Positions 1-6,301 of a stretch of 17,372 bases of DNA are shown in pieces. The first letter of the stretch is position 1, and the number at the start of each line of letters is the position of its first letter. The position numbers were made by a program, and so were the translations under genes. Under the pieces are notes generated by a model. That model saw only the letters and a list, made by a program, of their open reading frames with translations, made no database searches and was not told where the DNA came from. The DNA is from Deltaproteobacteria bacterium (lineage in GTDB: Bacteria; Desulfobacterota; Binatia; Binatales; Binataceae): assembly GCA_021786815.1 (NCBI GenBank), contig JAJYMR010000355.1:1-17372 (forward strand). Direction: 5' to 3'.

Positions 1-18
1 TGACATGCGGATTGAGCG

Positions 19-501
19 TCAGGCGAAGCGTTTCGGGCTTATTGCCGGTTCGTAGAGAAGCTGAACGACGTTGCCGTCCGGGTCCCGGATATAGAAGGAC
101 ACCGAGCCGTCGCGATGGTGGCGCAGGGGATGAACGATGTCGAGGCGGTTTCGCTGCGCCCACTCCCACGCCGCTTCCACTTCCGCGAGCGTCGGCACGA
201 TAAAGCCGAGATGGTCGAGCGCCTGCGCCTCGCGATTACCGAAGACGCCGCGATGGAGCGCAAGATTGTCGCATCCCGAGGACAGATAAACGTTGTCCGG
301 GTCTGGCTGCCATACGACCTTCATGCCGAACACACGCTGATAGAAATCACGCGCTCGTTCAACGTCCGACACCTTGAGCGCAAGATGGCGAAGTCCGAGA
401 TGGTTTATCAAAGATGCTCCGTGCGGTGCGGATAGCGCGCCACTGCACGAACCAACATCGAACAGTCGCGCAGGGCACGCGTCCGGGTTGAATAATTCCA
501 T
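19..501 (-). CDS. VOC-fold (glyoxalase/extradiol dioxygenase-like) metalloenzyme
   Basis: One vicinal-oxygen-chelate unit made of two beta-alpha-beta-beta-beta modules. Counting from the ATG at 501 (160 residues), module 1 begins near residue 33 (LRHLALKVSDVERARDFY) and module 2 near residue 96 (LDHLGFIVPTLAEVEAAW), closing with YIRDPDGNVVQLLYEP. His39, His97 and Glu151 sit where VOC enzymes place their metal ligands, so a 2-His-1-Glu metal site is likely. That pattern suits extradiol dioxygenases, FosA-type transferases and glyoxalases; the substrate cannot be told. The longest frame starts at an ATG at 564, which has a GGGGA 6 nt upstream. I prefer 501 (GGAG 11 nt upstream) because a start at 564 would lie only about 11 bp from the longest start of the divergent regulator and leave no room for promoters. 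The roughly 30-residue N-terminal extension matches nothing I know. The neighbouring IclR gene is its probable regulator. Confidence 0.82.
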   Translation of the reverse strand: MELFNPDACPARLFDVGSCSGALSAPHGASLINHLGLRHLALKVSDVERARDFYQRVFGMKVVWQPDPDNVYLSSGCDNLALHRGVFGNREAQALDHLGFIVPTLAEVEAAWEWAQRNRLDIVHPLRHHRDGSVSFYIRDPDGNVVQLLYEPAISPKRFA

Positions 502-611
502 ATTCTCAGAGTCTCCGCCCGCGATAAAGCCACGCGAAGGGGGCTTTTGCCGCAGCGTTGACATAGCCGGTCCCCGTGCCTAAAGTAAAACGCCTTCCCA
601 AAAGCGCGATC

Positions 612-1433
612 ATGGAATCGCGAAGAGAGGAAAGCATCGGGTCGCGAATGGTCGTAAGGCGGGAAAAAGCGAACTACGTTATTCAGTCGGTCGCGCACGC
701 GCTGGACGTGCTCGAACAGTACTTTGGCGACGTCGACGAACTCGGCGTAACCGAACTTTCCAAGCGTCTCAAGCTGCACAAGAACAACGTCTTCCGATTG
801 CTCGCGACGCTCGAGGCGCGCGGCTATATCGAGCAGAACAAGGCGACCGAAAATTACCGCCTGGGCATCAAGTGCCTCCATCTCGGCCGCCGCTATATTG
901 AGCAGATGGGACTGGTGCGCCAGGCGCGCCCGATCCTGAACGACCTGTCGCATCGATGCCGCGAAAGCGCCTTCGTCGCGGTCCATCGCCGTGACGGCGC
1001 CATTCCGATCGAGGCGGTCGATCCCGAGGAGCGCGCGGTGCGTGTCACGTCGCCGGTGGGACTTGCGCTGCCGCTGCATTGCACGGCGACCGGCAAGATT
1101 CATCTCGCCTTCGATACCGACGAACAGATGCGCTCGTCGCTGGCCGAGACGTTGCCGCGCTTCACCGAGCGGACCATCGTCGAGCGCTCCGCGCTGCTTG
1201 CGCAGTTGGAATCGATCGCGCAAAAGGGCTACGCGACCGATATCGGCGAATATCTCGACGAGGTCGCGTCGGTGGCCGTGCCGATTCGCGATTACACGCG
1301 CACAGTGGTCGGCTCGCTTGCGGTGGTGGGTCCCGCGTATCGGTTGCCCGAGGAGCGAATCGCCACGGAACTGGCTCCGCTCGTGATGGAGGCCGGGCGT
1401 GAACTCAGCCAGCGGCTGGGTTACAATCAATAG
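612..1433 (+). CDS. IclR-family transcriptional regulator
   Basis: Standard IclR architecture in 273 residues. An N-terminal winged helix-turn-helix covers about residues 22-85, with the recognition region VTELSKRLKLHKNNVFRLL followed by the wing ARGYIEQN. The C-terminal effector-binding domain covers about residues 100-270 and contains the typical stretch LPLHCTATGKIHLAF and, near the end, YATDIGEYLDEVASVAVPI. IclR proteins bind DNA as dimers or tetramers and often control a divergent or adjacent catabolic operon, so the VOC gene upstream or etfBA downstream are the likely targets (inference). The start is uncertain. A GTG at 576, an ATG at 612 and an ATG at 648 are all in frame and none has a good Shine-Dalgarno sequence. 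I chose 612 because it leaves about 110 bp for divergent promoters and gives a normal family length; 648 would also fit. Confidence 0.9.
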   Translation: MESRREESIGSRMVVRREKANYVIQSVAHALDVLEQYFGDVDELGVTELSKRLKLHKNNVFRLLATLEARGYIEQNKATENYRLGIKCLHLGRRYIEQMGLVRQARPILNDLSHRCRESAFVAVHRRDGAIPIEAVDPEERAVRVTSPVGLALPLHCTATGKIHLAFDTDEQMRSSLAETLPRFTERTIVERSALLAQLESIAQKGYATDIGEYLDEVASVAVPIRDYTRTVVGSLAVVGPAYRLPEERIATELAPLVMEAGRELSQRLGYNQ

Positions 1434-1470
1434 CCGGGTCGGAGCGCATTAGGCGAGTCGCAACAGCGAT

Positions 1471-1499
1471 TTGACTGACATTAGAGCCGCTGTTACCTT
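1471..1499 (+). promoter_or_regulatory. Candidate sigma-70-type promoter for etfBA
   Basis: TTGACT at 1471-1476 (five of six consensus bases) is followed by a 17-bp spacer and TACCTT at 1494-1499, which is a weak -10 box. It lies in the only gap between the IclR gene and etfB and would give a leader of about 85 nt. The -10 box sits inside the loop of an inverted repeat (1485-1509). The call rests on pattern only. Confidence 0.35.
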
Positions 1500-1509
1500 T
1501 ACCGCGGCT
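1485..1509. repeat. Inverted repeat AGCCGC-N13-GCGGCT over the etfBA promoter
   Basis: AGCCGC at 1485-1490 and its exact complement GCGGCT at 1504-1509 flank 13 nt that contain the presumed -10 box. The arm centres are 19 bp apart, close to two helical turns, which is compatible with an operator for a dimeric repressor. A 6-bp match can arise by chance in GC-rich DNA. I did not find a copy in the VOC/IclR divergent region. Confidence 0.3.
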
Positions 1510-1590
1510 TGCGAGTTCTTCTTCCCGAATCATTGCGCCGGTTTTCGAACGATGGCATCGCTGAGTTGAGATGCCTGGAGAGTGACTGTC

Positions 1591-2340
1591 GTGAAAATTC
1601 TGGTTCCCGTTAAAAGAGTTCCCGACCCGGCCACCACGATCCGCGTGCTGCCCGACGGCTCGGGGATAGCGACCGATAACGTCAAGTGGGTGATCAACCC
1701 GTTCGACGAAATCGCGATCGAGGAGGCGCTTCGAATCAAGGAGAAGCAGGGCTCCGGCGAAGTCGTGCTGGCCGCGGTCGGCCAGCAAAGCTGGCAGGAG
1801 CAGCTTCGCACCGGACTTGCGATGGGCGCCGACCGGGCGCTCCTTGTGCGCACTGACGCCGCGCTCGACACGCTCGCGATCGCCCGCCTGCTCGCCAAGC
1901 TTGCCGAAGACCAGAAGCCCGACATCATCATCCTTGGCAAACAGGCGATCGACGATGATTCCAACCAGGTCGGTCAGATGCTGGCCGAGATGCTCGGATG
2001 GCCGCAGGCGACGTTCGCCTCGAAGGTCGAGTTCCAGGACCGCAAGTGCACCGTGGTGCGCGAAGTCGACGGCGGCCTTGAGACTATCGGCTTCGACCTG
2101 CCCGCGATCGTCACGACCGACCTTCGCCTGAACGAGCCGCGCTACGCTTCGCTGCCGGGAATCATGAAGGCGCGCAAAAAGGAGCTCAAGGAGATCCCCG
2201 CCGAGAGCCTCGGCGTCGATCTGACTCCCAAGCTCAAGATAAAAAAGCTCGATCCTCCGCCCAAGCGTCAGGCCGGGCGCAAGGTTGCGTCCGTCGAGGA
2301 ACTGGTGCAGGTGCTGCACAACGAGGCGAAGGTTATCTGA
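1591..2340 (+). CDS. etfB: Electron transfer flavoprotein subunit beta
   Basis: ETF-beta partners ETF-alpha and binds AMP; the heterodimer accepts electrons from acyl-CoA dehydrogenases and passes them to ETF:quinone oxidoreductase. The protein opens with the family start KILVPVKRVPDPATTIRV, carries NPFDEIAIEEALRIKE near residue 36, and has the beta-subunit signature around residues 155-180 (VVREVDGGLETIGFDLPAIV followed by TTDLRLNEPRYASLPGIMKA). The length of 249 residues is normal. Two GTG codons, at 1582 and 1591, could start it. I chose 1591 because GGAGAG at 1577-1582 lies 8 nt upstream, while that same GGAGAG overlaps the GTG at 1582. etfA follows after 89 nt and the two are presumably co-transcribed. 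A 6-bp hairpin (GGCATC 1554-1559 with GATGCC 1570-1575) ends just before the ribosome-binding site and could affect initiation. Confidence 0.95.
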   Translation: MKILVPVKRVPDPATTIRVLPDGSGIATDNVKWVINPFDEIAIEEALRIKEKQGSGEVVLAAVGQQSWQEQLRTGLAMGADRALLVRTDAALDTLAIARLLAKLAEDQKPDIIILGKQAIDDDSNQVGQMLAEMLGWPQATFASKVEFQDRKCTVVREVDGGLETIGFDLPAIVTTDLRLNEPRYASLPGIMKARKKELKEIPAESLGVDLTPKLKIKKLDPPPKRQAGRKVASVEELVQVLHNEAKVI

Positions 2341-2429
2341 GGCCGCGTGGCCTCGCGGCTCGAATATGCGAACAAGTCGCGCGAGCGGAACCGGATTTCG
2401 GCCGCATCGCGGCGATGGAGTGAATCACG

Positions 2430-3404
2430 ATGGGTGACGTTCTGGTTTTTGCCGAACATCAACAAGGCAAATTTCCCAAGAGCAGCCTGACGGCGATACT
2501 TGCCGGGCAGGAGCTTGCGCAAAAGCGTGGCGGCAAGGCGGTCGCGGTCGTCGCGAGCGACAATCCCGACTCGCTTGCGAGCGAACTGGCCAAGTACGGA
2601 TGCGCCAAGGTGGTCGCGCTGGCCCATCCCGCGCTCAAGAACTACCTCGCCGACGCTCACGCGCAGGCGCTTGCGGCGCTCGTGAAGTCGAGCGGCGCCG
2701 AATACGTGCTCGCGACCGCGACCGCGATGGGAAAGGATCTGATGCCGCGGCTCGCCGCGCGGCTTGGCGCTCCGATGGCGTCGGAGATTGTCGCGATCAA
2801 CGAAGACGGCACGCTCATCCGTCCGATGTACGCGGGCAATGCGCTCGCCACGATCGAAATGGACGGGCCGGTCAAGGTGGTTACCGTTCGCGCAACCGCC
2901 TTCGACGCAGCAAAGCCCGCCGATTCGCCCGCTCCCGTCGAGAAGGTGAATGCGGAGATCGATGGCGCTTCGGCCCGGATGCAATTCGTCGCGTTCAACC
3001 AGACCAAGAGCGACCGGCCGCAGCTCATCGAGGCGCGGATAGTCGTCTCGGGCGGCCGCGGACTCAAATCGGGTGACAACTTCAAGACAGTGCTCGAGCC
3101 GCTGGTTGACGAAATGGGCGCCGCGATGGGTGCGAGCCGCGCGGCGGTCGATGCGGGATTTGTTCCCAACGACCTGCAGGTCGGGCAGACTGGTAAAGTG
3201 GTCGCGCCCGAGCTTTACGTTGCGGTCGGAATCTCCGGCGCGATTCAGCATCTGGCGGGCATGAAGGATTCCAAGGTGATCGCCGCGATCAACAAGGATG
3301 AAGAAGCGCCGATCTTCAGCGTCGCAGACTACGGGCTTGTCGCCGACCTGTTCAAGGCGGTGCCCGAGATGGTGCAGGAAGTGAAGAAGCTCAAGCAGTC
3401 GTAG
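2430..3404 (+). CDS. etfA: Electron transfer flavoprotein subunit alpha
   Basis: ETF-alpha holds the redox FAD of the ETF heterodimer. The N-terminal alpha/beta domain (residues 1-190) begins MGDVLVFAEHQQGKF. The C-terminal FAD-binding domain begins near residue 203 with IVVSGGRGLKSGDNFK and continues through MGASRAAVDAGFVPNDLQVG and TGKVVAPELYVAVGISGAIQ to INKDEEAPIFSVADYGLVAD near residue 300, all diagnostic of the family. The length of 324 residues is normal. The ATG at 2430 has GGAG at 2417-2420 with a 9-nt spacer. The gene ends 23 nt before a strong hairpin terminator. The 89-nt gap after etfB is GC-rich with small hairpins but no terminator. An acyl-CoA dehydrogenase that could feed this ETF is encoded at 7714-8898. 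Confidence 0.96.
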   Translation: MGDVLVFAEHQQGKFPKSSLTAILAGQELAQKRGGKAVAVVASDNPDSLASELAKYGCAKVVALAHPALKNYLADAHAQALAALVKSSGAEYVLATATAMGKDLMPRLAARLGAPMASEIVAINEDGTLIRPMYAGNALATIEMDGPVKVVTVRATAFDAAKPADSPAPVEKVNAEIDGASARMQFVAFNQTKSDRPQLIEARIVVSGGRGLKSGDNFKTVLEPLVDEMGAAMGASRAAVDAGFVPNDLQVGQTGKVVAPELYVAVGISGAIQHLAGMKDSKVIAAINKDEEAPIFSVADYGLVADLFKAVPEMVQEVKKLKQS

Positions 3405-3427
3405 GGCTTCGGACGCTTCCTTCGCCG

Positions 3428-3490
3428 GCCCTCGCTCCGGATCGCAATCTCATACCCCCCGTAACAAGCGGTCTGGAGCGAGGGCTTTTT
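3428..3490 (+). terminator. Rho-independent terminator of etfBA
   Basis: GCCCTCGCTCC (3428-3438) pairs perfectly over 11 bp with GGAGCGAGGGC (3475-3485). The stem extends inward by G-U, G-C and A-T pairs, and TTTTT follows at 3486-3490. The loop is unusually long (about 30 nt). The position just after the etfA stop fits. Confidence 0.75.
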
Positions 3491-3568
3491 CGTCCCGCCA
3501 GCTTCCTGGGTTCCAGATTTTTTATAGCCGCTCGACCGCGTCTTCGTGTCGCCGCGAGAATGAGCCAC

Positions 3569-3593
3569 GGCGCCGAGCCGACGGTTCGGCGCC
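3569..3593. repeat. GC-rich inverted repeat between the convergent etfA and lipoprotein genes
   Basis: GGCGCCGAGCC (3569-3579) pairs over 11 positions, one of them G-T, with GGTTCGGCGCC (3583-3593) around a 3-nt loop. No T-run follows on either strand, so alone it is not a standard terminator. It lies just beyond the U-tract of the minus-strand terminator at 3598-3629 and may protect 3' ends or act as a backup. Together with the two terminators it accounts for most of the 252-bp gap 3405-3656, in which I see no gene. Confidence 0.5.
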
Positions 3594-3597
3594 TGTG

Positions 3598-3629
3598 AAA
3601 AAAGAGGAGCGTCCTTGCGGACGCTCCTC
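3598..3629 (-). terminator. Rho-independent terminator of the DUF4382 lipoprotein gene
   Basis: On the minus strand GAGGAGCGTCC and GGACGCTCCTC form a perfect 11-bp stem (3604-3614 with 3619-3629) closed by a GCAA loop, a GNRA tetraloop, and followed by six U (3598-3603). It begins 27 bp past the stop codon of the gene at 3657. Confidence 0.85.
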
Positions 3630-3656
3630 GCTTGGCCGATCCTGAGTGGCCGCCGA

Positions 3657-5297
3657 TTAGTAGTTGCAGCTTTCGAACGTCAGGTCGCCGTTGTTGTTCA
3701 CCAATGGCGGCGTCCCGGTCAGCGTCAACGCATCGGTGATCAGCTCAGACGGCGTGCAATCCGCCGTGCCTGGGTTGCTGCTGCTGTTAGTTGTGCTGGC
3801 CGAGGCCCATACGCTGTACACGCCGGGTGTCGGCGCTGGCGATGGCGCCGCGTAGCCGGCTCCGCTCGTTGAAGCAGCGCCGATTACCGGGTTTCCGGGC
3901 GGAACGTAGAGAGTGTAGCCGGCCGAGCAGGTGCCTGCGGTGCAATTACCGGAGGTTCCACCGGTCGTGACGGTCGGCGGTTCGGTTCCTCCCGTGTTTG
4001 TGCTATTGGCAAACTCCGGAACGAACGCCCAAACCTGGCCTGAGGTTCCATTGAACGCCTGGGTTGCGGCGTACTGTATGTTGTCGCCGGTGGCAGTCGC
4101 AGTGTCTGAAGGGCTCTGCGTTGTGAACGTACCGCTGATCGTTGCCGCCGCTGCGGTGCTGTTTCCGACGAGGCCTGGGACCAGCGGAACCATCAGGTCG
4201 TTCGGACCGCCGGAGCTCGTGACGGTGACACCGGTCGTGATCGTCGCGAGAGATGAAGCGGTCGTGCTTGGCATCGTTGCCGCGGAAATGACGATGTCGT
4301 ACGTCCCCGGGCCGACCGGACAGAACTCGAAGCTGCCTGCAGGATTAGTCGAAGTGGCCGCAGCCGTGGTGGTCGTCATGGTGGTCTCGAGCAGGTTCTC
4401 GACGGCTTCCGACGTGGACGACGCTGCAGGAGTTCCAACCGCCACAGAGTTGGCGGGCAGTTGGCGTTCGAGCCACACTTTCGCTCCTCCAACCGGAGTG
4501 GGTGAGCCGTTAGGCGTCGCCACGGAGCTACTCGAGAGGCTCGCTTCGTAAACTATGCCAGAGATAAGCGGATTGGTGCCGACTTCGTCCGCGCGCAGCG
4601 TCGGCTTGAACAGATACTTGCCGCTGTGGCCTGCCTGAACCACTGACTGGCAGGCGTTCACGTCGATATCCAGATCGAGGCCCTGACCTTGGGCAATCGA
4701 AAGGCCATTACCGCCGCCGACCTGTCCGGGCGGAATCTTGAGTCCAGTCTGCGCGTTGCTCGGCATGTCCAGTGGTTCGGGCGTACCGCCGACGACGACG
4801 CAGTTCCACGTCGTGCCGCCGCAACTGTTTGTTTGACCGTTGGCCAACGTTACGTTGCTGCCATTATCCGCCATGAAGATGCGGATCTGCTGATAGTTGC
4901 CGGCCTTGAGCCCACTGGTCACGCCGAGAGTCGCCAGGAAGCACTCCGGAGTCGTCGGGCTTTCGAGGAGGTCAACCTGCACCGGGTTGCTTTTCAAATC
5001 AGGTGTAAGGTCAACCCATCCGGTCTGACTGGAGCCTGAGCCTATATGAGCCTCTACGTCCTCGACCGTCACGTAGACGGCGTCGTACGTGCCGCCGAAC
5101 TTCGAATTGCACTCCTGCGCGGGGTCGCTGATCCCGGTGGTTATGCTTCCCGAACTGCCTATGCTGCTGCCGCCTCCACCACTGCTGCCGCATCCCACGA
5201 CTCCGAGCGTGAGCGCGGCGGCGCCAGCCAGCATCGTGCCCGCCAGGACCCGAAGCCAGCGAATCGAGGGTTTCTGCCGAACCGAAAAGACATCCAT
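3657..5297 (-). CDS. DUF4382 lipoprotein with carboxypeptidase-regulatory-like domain
   Basis: A 546-residue exported protein of unknown function. A lipoprotein signal peptide (positive residues R13 and R16, hydrophobic 17-34) ends in the lipobox VVGC with Cys36, then a Gly/Ser linker. Residues about 72-238 match DUF4382: YDAVYVTVEDVEAH, WVDLTPD, VQVDLLES, LKAGNYQQIRIFM, MPSNAQTGLKIP and KYLFKPTLRADE. Residues about 245-340 look like a carboxypeptidase-regulatory (prealbumin-like) beta-sandwich: ISGIVYEA, GGAKVWLER, GSFEFCPVGPGTYDIVIS. The Ser/Thr-rich remainder, with paired cysteines (GNCTAGTCSAGY), is unrecognised. The longest frame begins at 5432, but the ATG at 5297 has AGGAAGGA 4 nt upstream and places the signal peptide at the N terminus. 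It is monocistronic, with its own terminator. It probably sits on the outer membrane or cell surface (inference); its ligand is unknown. Confidence 0.88.
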   Translation of the reverse strand: MDVFSVRQKPSIRWLRVLAGTMLAGAAALTLGVVGCGSSGGGGSSIGSSGSITTGISDPAQECNSKFGGTYDAVYVTVEDVEAHIGSGSSQTGWVDLTPDLKSNPVQVDLLESPTTPECFLATLGVTSGLKAGNYQQIRIFMADNGSNVTLANGQTNSCGGTTWNCVVVGGTPEPLDMPSNAQTGLKIPPGQVGGGNGLSIAQGQGLDLDIDVNACQSVVQAGHSGKYLFKPTLRADEVGTNPLISGIVYEASLSSSSVATPNGSPTPVGGAKVWLERQLPANSVAVGTPAASSTSEAVENLLETTMTTTTAAATSTNPAGSFEFCPVGPGTYDIVISAATMPSTTASSLATITTGVTVTSSGGPNDLMVPLVPGLVGNSTAAAATISGTFTTQSPSDTATATGDNIQYAATQAFNGTSGQVWAFVPEFANSTNTGGTEPPTVTTGGTSGNCTAGTCSAGYTLYVPPGNPVIGAASTSGAGYAAPSPAPTPGVYSVWASASTTNSSSNPGTADCTPSELITDALTLTGTPPLVNNNGDLTFESCNY

Positions 5298-5394
5298 AAG
5301 TCCTTCCTCTCTTCTCCTCTTGTTTTTCGGGCCGGACACGGACCCCCTCCCCTGACATTCGTCCCGGGCCCCGTCGCCTTCCCAATCTTGAAGT

Positions 5395-5423
5395 TTGATA
5401 TCTCTAGGTGTTAAGCGAGGCAA
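5395..5423 (-). promoter_or_regulatory. Candidate promoter of the DUF4382 lipoprotein gene
   Basis: On the minus strand TTGCCT (5418-5423), a 17-bp spacer and TATCAA (5395-5400) lie in an AT-richer island of the gap 5298-5495, giving a leader of about 90 nt. Each box matches four of six consensus bases, so this is only a candidate. The gap holds no gene that I can support. Confidence 0.35.
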
Positions 5424-5495
5424 GACTAGCAAAAAGTGGAAACAGTCGCCCCTGACTGCCCGATGCTATCAGCGAGATAAGAATCTATGCCCCGT

Positions 5496-6248
5496 TCAGA
5501 GGCTTCGCGCGGCACTGCGGTCGCCGGCGATCGCTTCGCCGGGCGCATAGCCAAGGCTTATCGCGAGCGCGACGGCGGCCGATGCGAGGCGCTCCGCGTC
5601 GTCCTCACGCGCCGCCATCTCGCCAAGCTTCTCCACGTGCGCGCGTATCGTCTCATCCTCAGTCTCTCGCGCGCATCCGAGGCCGTCCGGATCGAAAATC
5701 GCCTCGATTAGAGGGTTCGGGTCGAAGTTGGATTCGAGCAGCGCCTCGATCACCGCGCGGCGCCAGAAGTCGCGCGGTTCGACCCGCTCGAAATCCACCA
5801 TCGCGTCCACCCGAGCGCGCATCTCAGGGACGAGCGTGCGATAGCGCTCGAGCGCCCGGAAATACGGCTGCACACCCTGCGCGTCGATGAACTCGCCGGC
5901 GGTTCCGTCGACACCATACGTCCCGCGCGAGAGCGGCTCCGCGTCGAGTTGAATCAAGCGTTCTCCCGCTTCGGTGCGTTCCACTCCGAGCGGATAGAGC
6001 CGGCACGCAAGCGGCCGCCCCTCGTGCACTGAGCATCGGTTCTCCCGAAGCGCGGAGCATCCGCCGTCGGCCTCGAAACGAAGCAGCGAGCCGCGCCGCG
6101 AGGTGAAACGGCGCACGGCCTCGGAGGTGGCTATTGAACGGGAGCGCGCGATCCTGAGAACGTCGTAGGGCGAGAGCGTGATCACCTTCTGATGACAGCA
6201 AAGGCCGCACTGGTTGCACTGGTAGGAAAAACGGCTCTGACGCTCCAT
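5496..6248 (-). CDS. YkgJ-family CxxCxxCC cluster protein
   Basis: A 250-residue cytoplasmic protein with the hallmark YQCNQCGLCC (Cys11, 14, 17, 18), followed by further cysteines in GGCSALRENRCSVHEGRPLAC and the family element CRLYPLG. This set defines the YkgJ/UPF0153 zinc- or iron-chelating family; the cysteines probably hold a metal or an Fe-S cluster, but no enzymatic role is established. The C-terminal half (about residues 130-250) is charged and helical and not obviously conserved. The longest frame begins at 6386. I place the start at the ATG at 6248 because the cysteine motif normally lies near the N terminus and the longer form would overlap the divergent secernin-like gene. No clear Shine-Dalgarno is visible. 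A shared 53-bp promoter region with that gene suggests joint regulation. Confidence 0.82.
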   Translation of the reverse strand: MERQSRFSYQCNQCGLCCHQKVITLSPYDVLRIARSRSIATSEAVRRFTSRRGSLLRFEADGGCSALRENRCSVHEGRPLACRLYPLGVERTEAGERLIQLDAEPLSRGTYGVDGTAGEFIDAQGVQPYFRALERYRTLVPEMRARVDAMVDFERVEPRDFWRRAVIEALLESNFDPNPLIEAIFDPDGLGCARETEDETIRAHVEKLGEMAAREDDAERLASAAVALAISLGYAPGEAIAGDRSAARSL

Positions 6249-6280
6249 CGGAAACGACTGCTCTGGACGGGTGGAATATC

Positions 6281-6289
6281 TGCTAAGAT
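6281..6289 (+). promoter_or_regulatory. Candidate extended -10 promoter element for the secernin-like gene
   Basis: TGCTAAGAT fits the extended -10 form (TGn then TAAGAT at 6284-6289). No good -35 box is seen. It lies only 12 nt before the ATG at 6302, so the transcript would start almost at the start codon. On the minus strand the same AT-rich patch reads AGATATT and may serve the divergent gene. Confidence 0.35.
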
Positions 6290-6301
6290 GCCGCGCAAAA
6301 G

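Noticed and set aside
408..1430. 340-codon open frame on the minus strand opposite the IclR gene
   Set aside because: Shadow of the IclR coding sequence; no domain, and it would also run into the VOC gene.
1405..3251. Long minus-strand frames opposite etfB and etfA (1405-2319 and 2268-3251)
   Set aside because: ETF subunits are unmistakable on the plus strand. The antisense products show only compositional bias.
3931..4551. 206-codon Val/Pro-rich frame on the plus strand inside the lipoprotein gene
   Set aside because: It is the complement of Ser/Thr/Gly-rich codons and lacks a ribosome-binding site. The minus strand has the signal peptide, the DUF4382 match and a terminator.
5298..5432. 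45-residue N-terminal extension of the DUF4382 lipoprotein
   Set aside because: It would bury the signal peptide. The ATG at 5297 has a strong AGGAAGGA immediately upstream.
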